A DNA stretch of 64,000 bases from Planifilum fulgidum (GTDB lineage Bacteria > Bacillota > Bacilli > Thermoactinomycetales > DSM-44946), in contig NZ_FOOK01000001.1 of the NCBI RefSeq assembly GCF_900113175.1, forward strand, positions 146,564 through 210,563. The letters run 5' to 3'. Both the position numbers and the translations under genes were made by a program. This document shows positions 18,415 to 27,130 of this stretch, piece by piece (position 1 is the first letter of the stretch; each line of letters opens with the position of its first letter). The notes under the pieces were generated by a model that was given only the letters and a program-made list of their open reading frames with translations, ran no database searches and was not told the DNA's origin.

Positions 18415-18991
18415 AAACATGTTTCAAGCGCTTCTCCATCTCCTCCACGAGGGGCGGCACCTGATCCCAGCTTTTGATCCGCGGCAAGCCGGGATAATCC
18501 CGGTTGTAGACCGCATCCACGATCACCGTCGGAATCCCCTCTTCGACCAGACGATCCAAATGCTTGGGCGCATCCTCGAAGAACAGCTGAATCCCCAGCT
18601 CCCGGGCGATCTTCGCCTTATCCTGGGCACCCATCCTGAGCCGGCTGGGATCGTAGGGAAACCCGTGCTTCTTCAACCAGTCCTTGGTCACTTGGACGAT
18701 ATGCTTCATGCCGGGGCGCGCGGTGATGAAGTAAATCTCGTGCCCTCTGCGCTTCAGTTTCCAGAGGGTCTCCGCCGCCCCCTCCAGGGGAACCGCCAGG
18801 GCATAAATGCGGTGCTCCAGCTTCCTCCACAGCCTGGCTCCTTCCCGGGGCGTCAAACCGTAAGCCTTGTCCAGATAAAAATCGGTCACCTCTTCCGGTT
18901 TGACGTTCCGGTTCAACACCTCGTTATATACCTGAACGGCCGCACACCGGGTATCCTTGATGGTCCCGTCGATATCCACACCGATTCGCAT
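18413..18991 (-). CDS. HAD superfamily 5'-nucleotidase-like protein
   Basis: A HAD phosphatase of 192 residues. The nucleophile motif is GVDIDGT at residues 4-10, motif II lies in YFITARPG, and the C-terminal acidic motif is FFEDAPKHLDRL. The pattern resembles deoxyribonucleotidases (NT5C family) more than large HAD hydrolases. The physiological substrate is unknown. The ATG at 18991 follows AAAGGATGA. It lies about 60 bp downstream of the 6S RNA 3' end on the same strand. Read-through past the 6S terminator would be needed unless a promoter overlaps the RNA. Confidence 0.82.
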   Translation of the reverse strand: MRIGVDIDGTIKDTRCAAVQVYNEVLNRNVKPEEVTDFYLDKAYGLTPREGARLWRKLEHRIYALAVPLEGAAETLWKLKRRGHEIYFITARPGMKHIVQVTKDWLKKHGFPYDPSRLRMGAQDKAKIARELGIQLFFEDAPKHLDRLVEEGIPTVIVDAVYNRDYPGLPRIKSWDQVPPLVEEMEKRLKHV

Positions 18992-19050
18992 CCAATCATC
19001 CTTTGCACCAGCCCTCGGACGGATCCGAGCAGGTCCCCCTTTTGAAAATG

Positions 19051-19242
19051 GAAAAGAGCCCCGTTATGCCGTGGCTCCCTCAGTTTTGAACCTGCTCTCT
19101 CGCAGGTGGGTGCCCTGCACTTGTGTTTGCGGGTCCTCTCGCAGGAGGCTTCCGCGCCCACAAATGACCCCGGGCTCCCTCTTCTTTGGGTGTTGGCTCA
19201 AAACTTTCAGGGGTTGACGCACATAGCAGGGCTCCTGTTGCT
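19051..19242 (-). ncRNA. 6S RNA (SsrS/BsrA-like)
   Basis: A minus-strand RNA of about 192 nt. Its two ends pair over a long distance: GAGCCCTGCTATG near the 5' end faces GCATAACGGGGCTC near the 3' end, and AGTTTTGAGCC (19195-19205) faces GGTTCAAAACT (19082-19092). This leaves an internal region with a small ACCTGC/GCAGGT hairpin on the 3' side, as in 6S RNA. The 3' stem end is followed by TTTT. Size, rod shape and position directly after aspS match Bacillus 6S-1, which binds RNA polymerase and favours stationary-phase transcription. The identification is from structure and location, not a profile search. Confidence 0.75.
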
Positions 19243-19248
19243 GATTTC

Positions 19249-19278
19249 ATGTTACCACAGCGAAAACGCCGTTGGCAA
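19249..19278 (-). promoter_or_regulatory. Candidate promoter of the 6S RNA
   Basis: TTGCCA and TAACAT are separated by 18 bp on the minus strand and predict a start near 19242, which is where the long closing stem of the RNA begins. Confidence 0.5.
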
Positions 19279-19369
19279 GCGGTATATTGTGGGCAAACCC
19301 TTGGGATTTTTCCATGCCGAAAGAAACGAATGGGCAAAAGGGGGCCAATCGGCTGTTGATTTAATGTTA

Positions 19370-21160
19370 TTATACATTTTCCTTTGACATTTTATTATCC
19401 GTGACCGCAATGTGCAGTTCCTTCAACTGATTTTCATCCACCGGAGCCGGAGCGCCCGTCAAAAGACAGCTGCCGCTGGCCGTCTTGGGAAAGGCGATGC
19501 AATCCCGCAGATTGCTGCAACCCGCCAGCAGCATCACGATGCGGTCAAACCCGAAGGCGATCCCTCCGTGGGGCGGAGCGCCGTACTCGAAGGCCTCCAG
19601 CAGAAACCCGAATTTGTTCCGGGCCTCCTCCTGGGAGATCCCCAGGGCGCGGAACATCGCCTCCTGCACCTCCCGCCGGTGGATCCGCCGGCTTCCGCCG
19701 CCGATTTCATACCCGTTGAGAACCAGGTCATAAGCCTGGGCCCGCACTTTTCCGGGATCCGTCTCCAAAAGGGGAATGTCCTCTTCCACCGGCATGGTGA
19801 AGGGATGGTGCATGGCGTAATAGCGCCCGTCCTCTTCATCATACTCCAGCAGGGGGAATTCGGTGATCCAGGCAAAGCGGAAACTGCCGGAGTCGATCAA
19901 GCCCAGTTCCCGGCCGAGGCGGAGGCGCAACTCCCCGAGCACTTCCTCCACCAGGGGCTGCTCGTCGGCCACGCACAGCAGCAGGTCTCCCGGTTCGCAA
20001 GACGTCAGCTCCCGGATCTTCGCCCATTCCGCATCGGAAAGAAACTTGGCCACCGGCCCCTTCAGCCCTTCGTCGCGGTGGGCGATCCAGGCCAACCCCT
20101 TGGCCCCCAGGTTCTTCGCTTCCTCTTCCCAGCGGGAGATCTCCTTGCGGCTCCAGCCGGCAGCGCCCTTCACATTGATCGCTTTCACTCTGCCGCCGCG
20201 CTCCACGGTGCCGGAAAACACCTTGAAGGAACTGTTCCTTACCGCCTCCGAAAGATCCACCAATTCCATCCCGAAACGGAGATCCGGCTTGTCGGTCCCG
20301 TAGCGCTCCATCGCCTCCCGGTAAGTGATCCGGGGGAAGGGGCGCTCCACCTTTGCGCCGATGGTTTTCTCAAACAGCTCGGCCACCATCTCCTCCATCA
20401 GGGAGATGAAGGGCTCCAGCGGCATAAAGGAAACCTCGATGTCGATCTGGGTGAACTCCGGCTGCCGGTCGGCGCGAAGATCCTCGTCCCGAAAACAGCG
20501 GACGATTTGAAAATACCGCTCCATGCCCGACACCATCAACAGCTGTTTGAAAATCTGCGGCGATTGGGGAAGGGCGTAGAAGGATCCCGGCTGCACCCTG
20601 CTGGGCACCAGATAATCCCGCGCTCCCTCCGGCGTGCTCCGGGTCAGCATCGGGGTTTCCACTTCCACAAACCCGTTTCGGTCGAGGAAGGAGCGAACCG
20701 CCTGCATCGCCCGGTGGCGGAGCATCAGGGTGCGCTGCATCCCGGGCCGTCGCAGATCCACGAAGCGGTATTTCAGGCGCACCGATTCTTCCACGTCCAA
20801 ATCGTCCTGGATCGGAAAGGGCGGCGTCTTCGCCTCGTTCAGAACGACGAGGGATTCGCACTGCACCTCGATCTCCCCGGTCGCCATCTTGGGGTTGACC
20901 GTTTCCGGGGAGCGTTCGACGACCGTCCCCCGGACCGCCAGCACATATTCCGACCGGACCCGATCGGCCGCCTTCGCCGCCTCGGGGGAGATTTCGGGGT
21001 TGCACACAATCTGCACCACGCCGGAACGATCCCGGAGATCGATGAAGATCAATCCGCCGAGATCGCGCCGCTTGTGCACCCATCCGTTCAGCACGACTTT
21101 TTGGCCGACCACTGCCCGCGTCAGCTCGCCGCATCCGTGCGTTCGATGGAATGTTTCCAT
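19370..21160 (-). CDS. aspS: Aspartyl-tRNA synthetase
   Basis: A bacterial-type AspRS of 596 residues. An N-terminal OB-fold anticodon-binding domain ([26 protein letters not shown]) is followed by the class II core with motif 2 ([21 protein letters not shown]) and motif 3 ([15 protein letters not shown]), interrupted by the GAD insertion that marks the bacterial form. GGAGGG is 8 nt before the ATG. The start lies 12 bp after the hisS stop, so the pair is cotranscribed under the upstream T-box. Whether it also charges tRNA-Asn cannot be judged here. Confidence 0.98.
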   Translation of the reverse strand: METFHRTHGCGELTRAVVGQKVVLNGWVHKRRDLGGLIFIDLRDRSGVVQIVCNPEISPEAAKAADRVRSEYVLAVRGTVVERSPETVNPKMATGEIEVQCESLVVLNEAKTPPFPIQDDLDVEESVRLKYRFVDLRRPGMQRTLMLRHRAMQAVRSFLDRNGFVEVETPMLTRSTPEGARDYLVPSRVQPGSFYALPQSPQIFKQLLMVSGMERYFQIVRCFRDEDLRADRQPEFTQIDIEVSFMPLEPFISLMEEMVAELFEKTIGAKVERPFPRITYREAMERYGTDKPDLRFGMELVDLSEAVRNSSFKVFSGTVERGGRVKAINVKGAAGWSRKEISRWEEEAKNLGAKGLAWIAHRDEGLKGPVAKFLSDAEWAKIRELTSCEPGDLLLCVADEQPLVEEVLGELRLRLGRELGLIDSGSFRFAWITEFPLLEYDEEDGRYYAMHHPFTMPVEEDIPLLETDPGKVRAQAYDLVLNGYEIGGGSRRIHRREVQEAMFRALGISQEEARNKFGFLLEAFEYGAPPHGGIAFGFDRIVMLLAGCSNLRDCIAFPKTASGSCLLTGAPAPVDENQLKELHIAVTDNKMSKENV

Positions 21161-21172
21161 TGTGCTTCCCTC

Positions 21173-22441
<1,269 letters not shown>

Positions 22442-22465
22442 CGCACCTGCCACCTCACTTCAAAT

Positions 22466-22507
22466 TAAAAATCTCCCGCCACTGACCTTGCTGTCAGGGA
22501 CGAGAGA
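22466..22507 (-). terminator. Regulated intrinsic terminator of the hisS T-box
   Basis: TCTCTCGTCCCTGAC pairs with GTCAGTGGCGGGAGA across a 6-nt loop and is followed by five T residues on the minus strand, about 25 bp before the hisS start. Confidence 0.9.
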
Positions 22508-22769
22508 TTGGTTAACGAAACAATCACCCGTGGTGCCACCCTTATTGGAAGCGCGATTCCGCATCGGAAGGCGCCTCCCGCTCTGGGCCGGGTATCGTCC
22601 GGCAGACGTCCGGATCTACTCTCCCCGCGGGGATTTCGCTCCGGAACCTCCAGGTGTCTTTCCCCGCCTCGTTGCAGAGGAACGCTTCCAGCCTGCGACG
22701 TTCCCTCTCTGACTGCCCGGTGGACGGGTACTCCTCCTGTCATCGGCGTAGCGGAATATCGATTGTTGG
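22466..22769 (-). promoter_or_regulatory. T-box riboswitch controlling hisS-aspS (specifier GAC/CAC)
   Basis: On the minus strand the leader has an AGTA bulge, AGAGAGGGAACG, a T-box core AGGGTGGCACCACGGG (about 22526-22541) and a terminator. The specifier segment reads GGAAA-GAC-ACC with GAC (Asp) at 22656-22658. The same bases contain CAC (His) at 22654-22656, shifted by two. Asp is the conventional reading because the codon is preceded by AAA and followed by A. The leader should sense tRNA-Asp and possibly tRNA-His, matching the two enzymes encoded downstream. Confidence 0.92.
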
Positions 22770-22775
22770 CATCAG

Positions 22776-22804
22776 ATTTTACAGGATAAATCGGGGCCTG
22801 TCAA
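22776..22804 (-). promoter_or_regulatory. Strong sigma-A promoter of hisS-aspS
   Basis: A perfect -35 TTGACA and a -10 TAAAAT with exactly 17 bp between them on the minus strand predict a start near 22769, at the 5' end of the T-box. Confidence 0.88.
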
Positions 22805-22912
22805 GGGGATATCGACCAATTTGTCCCCCCGTCGCAGACAAAGGGGGCAAAACCGGGCGTCATGCAAGCCGTCGGAGGACAAATCCGCGACCCTTCCCGA
22901 GGCAATCCCGGA

Positions 22913-23080
22913 TCATCGGTTTTTCAGCACAATCACGGCGTGGCTGATCAACCCCGCCCCCAGGCCGATGACGGTGCCGGCGACGGCGCCGATCGCCGCA
23001 TCGATCCACCCGCCGGTGAGAAACGTCTCCCGTCCTCCCCCTTCGAGGAACCCGGTCAGGGCACCGATGATACTCCGAAG
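22913..23080 (-). other. Displaced C-terminal coding segment of the PadR-linked membrane protein
   Basis: In the frame offset by one base from the gene at 23056-23490, an open stretch encodes SIIGALTGFLEGGGRETF and then a glycine-rich membrane segment (GAVAGTVIGLGAGLISHAVI), ending VLKNR and a stop at 22913. It has no start or ribosome binding site of its own. It reads as the missing continuation of the upstream protein after the FYAGFLFFG hydrophobic stretch. Confidence 0.7.
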
Positions 23081-23490
23081 AACAAAAATCCGGCATAAAA
23101 CAGGCCGATCGCCTCCTCAAGGGCAGGGTCCCGGTTTTCATAATATCTCGCAAACCGCTCGTGCAAATCGGCGGACCTTGCGCTTTCGCTGCGGTACGCC
23201 AGCTCTTCCTTGGCCCGCTCGAAGGCTTCCTCTTCGGAAAGTCCCTTTTCCATCAAATCCTTCATGTAATCGCTCATGTAGAGAATCAGATCGTTTTGCG
23301 CCTCCTGGGCCATCGCCGAGCGGCCTTTAAACTTTGCGAGTTTCGCCGCGATCCGGTTCCGGGCTTGCCCGGTTTTCCGGCGCAGCCTTTCCAGGTAGGT
23401 CATCTCCGCTTCGTCCAGGTAGTACTGGGACTGTTCCTTTGCAAACTGAACCATTTTATCCCTGATCTCCCGACTGAAGGTCATGGTCAT
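23056..23490 (-). CDS. PadR-associated protein, probably frameshifted before its membrane domain
   Basis: Residues 1-120 are a charged, helical cytoplasmic region (YMKDLMEKGLSEEEAFERAK, then DLHERFARYYENRDPALEEA). They lead into a hydrophobic start (IGLFYAGFLFFG) that stops after five more residues. The next frame continues directly into a membrane-anchored C-terminus (22913-23075), so one base appears to be missing near the T-run at about 23081-23085. The start overlaps padR by 35 nt, so the two are coupled. PadR regulators often control such two-gene units. The protein family is not named with confidence, and its function is unknown. Confidence 0.7.
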   Translation of the reverse strand: MTMTFSREIRDKMVQFAKEQSQYYLDEAEMTYLERLRRKTGQARNRIAAKLAKFKGRSAMAQEAQNDLILYMSDYMKDLMEKGLSEEEAFERAKEELAYRSESARSADLHERFARYYENRDPALEEAIGLFYAGFLFFGVSSVP

Positions 23491-23815
23491 CCCTCCCGCT
23501 GTTCCTCAATTTTTGAATGCACCCGCTCAGGTGGTCCCACCTCGCCCAAAAGGCGGCCAATTCCTCAACCCCCCGTTCGTTGAGCCGGTAAAACTTCCTG
23601 GGCGGACCCATTTCCGACGGCCTTTTCGTGATGTGGACCAGCCGGTTCCTTTCCAGGCGCAAGAGCAGGGCGTACACCGTCTGTTCCGCAATCCCTTCGA
23701 ACCCCATTTTGTGCAGCTTCTTGGCGATTTCATAGCCGTAGGTCTCGCCGCGGCTGATGATCTCCAGCACGACCCCCTCCAACACGCCCTTGTACATCTC
23801 GCTGAGGCTTTTCAA
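23456..23815 (-). CDS. PadR family transcriptional regulator
   Basis: A winged-helix repressor of 119 residues with the PadR pattern: LEGVVLEIISRGETYGYEIAKKL, then EQTVYALLLRLERNRLV for the recognition helix and PPRKFYRLNERG for the wing. The start is a TTG at 23815, six bases after GGGGGTGG; an ATG six codons later is the alternative. It probably represses itself and the overlapping downstream gene, and an AT-rich inverted repeat upstream could be its operator. The effector is unknown. Confidence 0.9.
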   Translation of the reverse strand: MKSLSEMYKGVLEGVVLEIISRGETYGYEIAKKLHKMGFEGIAEQTVYALLLRLERNRLVHITKRPSEMGPPRKFYRLNERGVEELAAFWARWDHLSGCIQKLRNSGRDDHDLQSGDQG

Positions 23816-23864
23816 AGAGCACCACCCCCGGTACTCAATGAAGTAGGTAATAAATAATATTGAC

Positions 23865-23889
23865 TACTGCTATACAATAACATAGAGTA
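23865..23889. promoter_or_regulatory. Candidate PadR operator
   Basis: TACTgCTAT and ATAGAGTA form an imperfect inverted repeat around 8 bp in an AT-rich patch 50 bp upstream of padR. The patch also holds ATGTTATTGTAT-like half sites on the minus strand. PadR proteins commonly bind such repeats, but binding here is inferred. Confidence 0.4.
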
Positions 23890-23929
23890 GATCGGCCGGT
23901 CAACCACCCAAGCCCCTTAGCCCCGGAGG

Positions 23930-23960
23930 AAAACAGAAAAGCCGCCCGCAACCGGGCGGC
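23930..23960 (-). terminator. Terminator after the lipase-like gene
   Basis: GCCGCCCG pairs with CGGGCGGC around a 4-nt loop, followed on the minus strand by TTTTCTGTTTTCC. It lies 25 bp past the lipase stop. Confidence 0.85.
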
Positions 23961-23985
23961 CGAAAGATGAAGCAGCTGTCCCCCC

Positions 23986-24837
23986 TTACCGCAAGACTTC
24001 CGCCGCCTTTTTCGCCACTTCCTCCCGGGTCACCAGATCCAGATGGTGGTAGTTCGGGAAGTCGGCGAGATGCACGGCGCCTTCGATCACCGCGGAAGCA
24101 TGGGGCACCAGTCCGTCGCTGTCCGTGCCGTGTTTTTTGTGAAGAATATGCCATCCCACATAAAGTTCCCCCATGGCTCCCCACTCCCAGATCTTCCCGT
24201 CCGAATCCCCTCGGATCGTATATATCTTCCCGCCGTTGTAGAGAGGAGCGTTCTCCACGGGGAAGCGGCGGTTGAAGTCCTCCACCCACTCGGGGCGCAG
24301 ATTGTCCATGGCCGCTTCCGCCCCGATGAAGAAACCGAGCCAATCAAAATCCGAAGCCAGGGGCGACCCGTGATGGGGCGTGCCCAGGGTGACCAGCCCC
24401 GCGACGGTGTTGGGATGGTCGTAGATGTACTGGCGCGAGACAAGCCCTCCCATGCTGTGGGCGATGATGTAGAACTGCGGGCTGAGGCCGTGGTCCCGCT
24501 TGAGCACCTCAATCTTCTCGGCCATGATCTCCGCCTGGTCTTTCACGCTGTCATCCCCGGCGGAAAAGTCGTTTTTCCCGATGAAGGTGATGGTCTTCCC
24601 GTCAATGGTGCGCTTGCTCACCTGCATGGATTGATTGGTGTAGATCACATAGACGTTTCCGGAGCCCCATTCATTCACCAAGGCACGGAGGAAACTGTCG
24701 CTCCAGCGGTGCTTGTTGGTCAAGCCGTGGACGAGAACCAGATCGAACTGTTTTTCCGACGCATCGGCATTTCCCGGCAGGACGCACAAAAACAAGAGCG
24801 CCGCGATGGCGAGATGCACTCCCTTCACCGTCTCCAT
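23986..24837 (-). CDS. Secreted alpha/beta hydrolase, lipase-like
   Basis: A 283-residue protein with an N-terminal signal peptide (hydrophobic VHLAIAALLFLCVLPGNADA, probable cleavage after ADA), so it should be exported. The alpha/beta-hydrolase fold is supported by the oxyanion LVLVHGLTNKH, the nucleophile elbow AHSMGG, TLGTPHHGSPLAS, an Asp candidate in GTDSDGLVPHAS and a His in YHHLDL. The closest families are triacylglycerol lipases and esterases. An ATG at 24837 directly abuts GGGAGGG; a GTG three codons later is better spaced and equally possible. It is monocistronic. Confidence 0.83.
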   Translation of the reverse strand: METVKGVHLAIAALLFLCVLPGNADASEKQFDLVLVHGLTNKHRWSDSFLRALVNEWGSGNVYVIYTNQSMQVSKRTIDGKTITFIGKNDFSAGDDSVKDQAEIMAEKIEVLKRDHGLSPQFYIIAHSMGGLVSRQYIYDHPNTVAGLVTLGTPHHGSPLASDFDWLGFFIGAEAAMDNLRPEWVEDFNRRFPVENAPLYNGGKIYTIRGDSDGKIWEWGAMGELYVGWHILHKKHGTDSDGLVPHASAVIEGAVHLADFPNYHHLDLVTREEVAKKAAEVLR

Positions 24838-24984
24838 CCCTCCCGCACGTTTTTGAACCGATGTCGTCCGATCAAAAGGTGAAATAAACCTGAAAAAGGG
24901 AAATCCCTTTTCTCTTATTATAAATTTATTCCCATTTGTATGTAAATACAAAATATTTTATCTTCAGCCCGGCTTTTTGGGCAA

Positions 24985-25017
24985 CAAGAAACCCCGGCCC
25001 TTTGAAAAAGGCCGGGG
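24985..25017 (-). terminator. Terminator after hemZ
   Basis: ACCCCGGCC and GGCCGGGGT form a perfect stem on the minus strand, followed by TTTCTTGTT. It starts about 20 bp after the hemZ stop. Confidence 0.85.
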
Positions 25018-25037
25018 TGAAACGGAAGCCCGCCGGT

Positions 25038-26561
25038 TCATCCGACGCCGCTCGCCTTCTTCAGTCCGTATGCCTCCGAAAGGGCCTCCAGCTTTTCGGG
25101 GATCAGGCGGCGGCAGGCATCGACGTACATCTTGGGCTCCTTGGGGTTGGGCCAGCGGGTCACTTTTCCCTTTCCCGGCGGGATGATTTTGCTCACCGCG
25201 CCGCAGCCCAAGCCGATGATGGTCTGCAATTCCTCCATGATGATGATGTTGTACAGGCTCTCAAAACCGGGAAGGGCGTACCCCACATTCTCCTGATTGC
25301 CCAGTATGTTCTTCTGCCGGTACAGGTAATAGGGGTGATATCCCGCCTCCTTCGCCCAAGTGCGGGCCAGCTCCACCATCCGGGCCACTTCGTCCCGTTC
25401 CGCCACTTGGTAGCGGTCCTTGTTCCGGGTCATCACGGATCCCCGTTTGAAGGAAAGGGTGTGAACCGTGAGGGATTCGGGCCGCAACGTGCCGATCATC
25501 TCCAGGGAGCGGCGGAAGATGTCCAGCCCTTCCCCCGGCAGGCCGATGATCAAATCCATGTTGATGTTGTTCATCCCCATCCGGCGGGCCAACTCCATCT
25601 TCTCCAGGGTTTCCCGCACCGTATGATGACGACCGATCGCCTTCAGCGTCTCTTCCCTGAAGCTTTGGGGATTGATGCTGATGCGGTCCACCTTCCACTT
25701 TTTCAGGACGGCCAGTTTCTCCTCATCGATCGTGTCCGGCCGTCCCGCCTCCACGGTCCACTCCCGCACTCCCTCCAAGGCGGGAATCGATCCGTGGATC
25801 CGTCGGAAGAGGCCGTCCAGCTGTTCGGCGGTGATCGACGTCGGCGTCCCTCCGCCGAAATAGACGGTGGTCACGCGCAGTCCGGCCGTTGCCAGCCACT
25901 CGCCCACCGCCGCAATCTCCTCGTGAAGGCAGGCGAGAAACTCCTCCACCGAACCGTTCCGTCCCCGGATCGCGTAGGCGGGAAACGTGCAGTAGGCGCA
26001 TTTGGTGGGACAAAAGGGAATCCCGATGTAAAGGCTCACTTCGGACCGGTCCAATTCGTAGAGATCCGGCAGCACCTTCCGCTGCCGAAGAACAATCTCC
26101 TCCAGAAGATCGATTTTTTCCGGAATCAGGAGGTAATCCCCTTCCAGAACCCTCCGCACCTCCGGCCACGGGCGCCCCTCCAGCAGCAGCTTGTGCATCA
26201 GCTTGGTGGGGCGCACGCCGGTCAGGATTCCCCAGGGCTGAACAATCCCGGTGGCCTGCTGCAACACCTGCAGCAGGGCGTGGCTGATCGCCTGCTTCAG
26301 CCGCCGGCGGCGGAGGCGGACCTCCCCTTCCTCCACATTTCGGCGGTGGCTGGCCGACCAGCGCGGCTCTCCGTCCCCTTCAGCCAAACGGGCGGTCACC
26401 GTCACTTCCCCCGGCGATTCCTCAACGAAAAACCGGACCGCGTAATCCCCCGGTCCGGCGGAGGGTTCCACCGCTTTCACCTCTTCGAAAAACAAACCGG
26501 CAATCAATTCAATATCCCGATAAAAGGCCGGCTCCACCCCGGTTATACACAGTCGCTTCAT
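25038..26561 (-). CDS. hemZ: Coproporphyrinogen III dehydrogenase-like radical SAM protein HemZ
   Basis: A radical SAM enzyme of 507 residues, close to Bacillus HemZ in length. The cluster motif is CPTKCAYC (in IPFCPTKCAYCTF), preceded by YIGIPF, with VYFGGGTPTS and a GLPGEG SAM-binding loop. An N-terminal region of about 160 residues, shared with HemZ and absent from HemN, includes the GVRPTKLMHKLL motif. Its family takes part in oxygen-independent haem synthesis, although HemZ activity is less certain than HemN. The ATG at 26561 is weakly served by AAGGCGG. No haem genes are adjacent. Confidence 0.9.
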   Translation of the reverse strand: MKRLCITGVEPAFYRDIELIAGLFFEEVKAVEPSAGPGDYAVRFFVEESPGEVTVTARLAEGDGEPRWSASHRRNVEEGEVRLRRRRLKQAISHALLQVLQQATGIVQPWGILTGVRPTKLMHKLLLEGRPWPEVRRVLEGDYLLIPEKIDLLEEIVLRQRKVLPDLYELDRSEVSLYIGIPFCPTKCAYCTFPAYAIRGRNGSVEEFLACLHEEIAAVGEWLATAGLRVTTVYFGGGTPTSITAEQLDGLFRRIHGSIPALEGVREWTVEAGRPDTIDEEKLAVLKKWKVDRISINPQSFREETLKAIGRHHTVRETLEKMELARRMGMNNINMDLIIGLPGEGLDIFRRSLEMIGTLRPESLTVHTLSFKRGSVMTRNKDRYQVAERDEVARMVELARTWAKEAGYHPYYLYRQKNILGNQENVGYALPGFESLYNIIIMEELQTIIGLGCGAVSKIIPPGKGKVTRWPNPKEPKMYVDACRRLIPEKLEALSEAYGLKKASGVG

Positions 26562-26719
26562 CCCTCGCCGCGACCGCCTTCCGGAAAGGCGTCGCGTTCC
26601 TCCTTTGCCCAAAATCCGATTCATCCGGCGAATCGACCGAAGGGCCGGGGAAAAAGACAAAATTACCCAGCTTCTTCATCAGTTTATCTCACCGCAGCGG
26701 GGAAATCAATTGTGAAAGT

Positions 26720-26878
26720 TTACCGGATCCGCTTCCGGCGAAGGCGGAAGGAAGGAAACGGTTCCCCGACCTCTTCGGCGATTTCCGCATCCCCCCGCCC
26801 GCTTTGGTCCGCCGGATCCACCGTCAGCTGCCGGGCAGCCTGCTCCACCAGCGCCCGTTCTTTCCGTGAGCGGCGCAT
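26720..26878 (-). CDS. Small hypothetical protein (52 residues)
   Basis: A short frame starting MRRSRKERALVEQAARQL and ending RLRRKRIR. It is basic at both ends and acidic in the middle. GGAGGAGG stands 5-6 nt before the ATG, a strong ribosome binding site, which is the main reason to list it. No family is recognised. It lies between tkt and hemZ on the same strand. A noncoding origin is possible. Confidence 0.5.
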   Translation of the reverse strand: MRRSRKERALVEQAARQLTVDPADQSGRGDAEIAEEVGEPFPSFRLRRKRIR

Positions 26879-27043
26879 GAAATCCCTCCTCCGTCTCGTC
26901 GCTCACCCATCAGGATGCCCCAACGGGGAGGGAATCAAGCGGAAACATGGGAGTCGGACAAGGGTCCGGAACACTCGGAGATTTCCGCCAATGAAAGAGA
27001 GGGAAGGGCGCGTTCCCCTCAGGCCCGTGACAAACTGCAAGGC

Positions 27044-27086
27044 GGGGAGCGATGATCTCCGCGCAAAGCGGCGAAAATCGCTCCCC
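27044..27086. repeat. Inverted repeat downstream of tkt
   Basis: GGGGAGCGAT and ATCGCTCCCC are perfect arms separated by 23 bp, 45 bp after the tkt stop. There is no T-tract, so Rho-independent termination is uncertain. Confidence 0.6.
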
Positions 27087-27130
27087 CTCGCGTTTCGTCC
27101 GCGGCCCGGGGGGAAGATCCCTTCCCTGCT

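Noticed and set aside
27044..27086. The inverted repeat after tkt as a definite Rho-independent terminator
   Set aside because: The arms are 23 bp apart and there is no T-tract, so it is listed only as a repeat.
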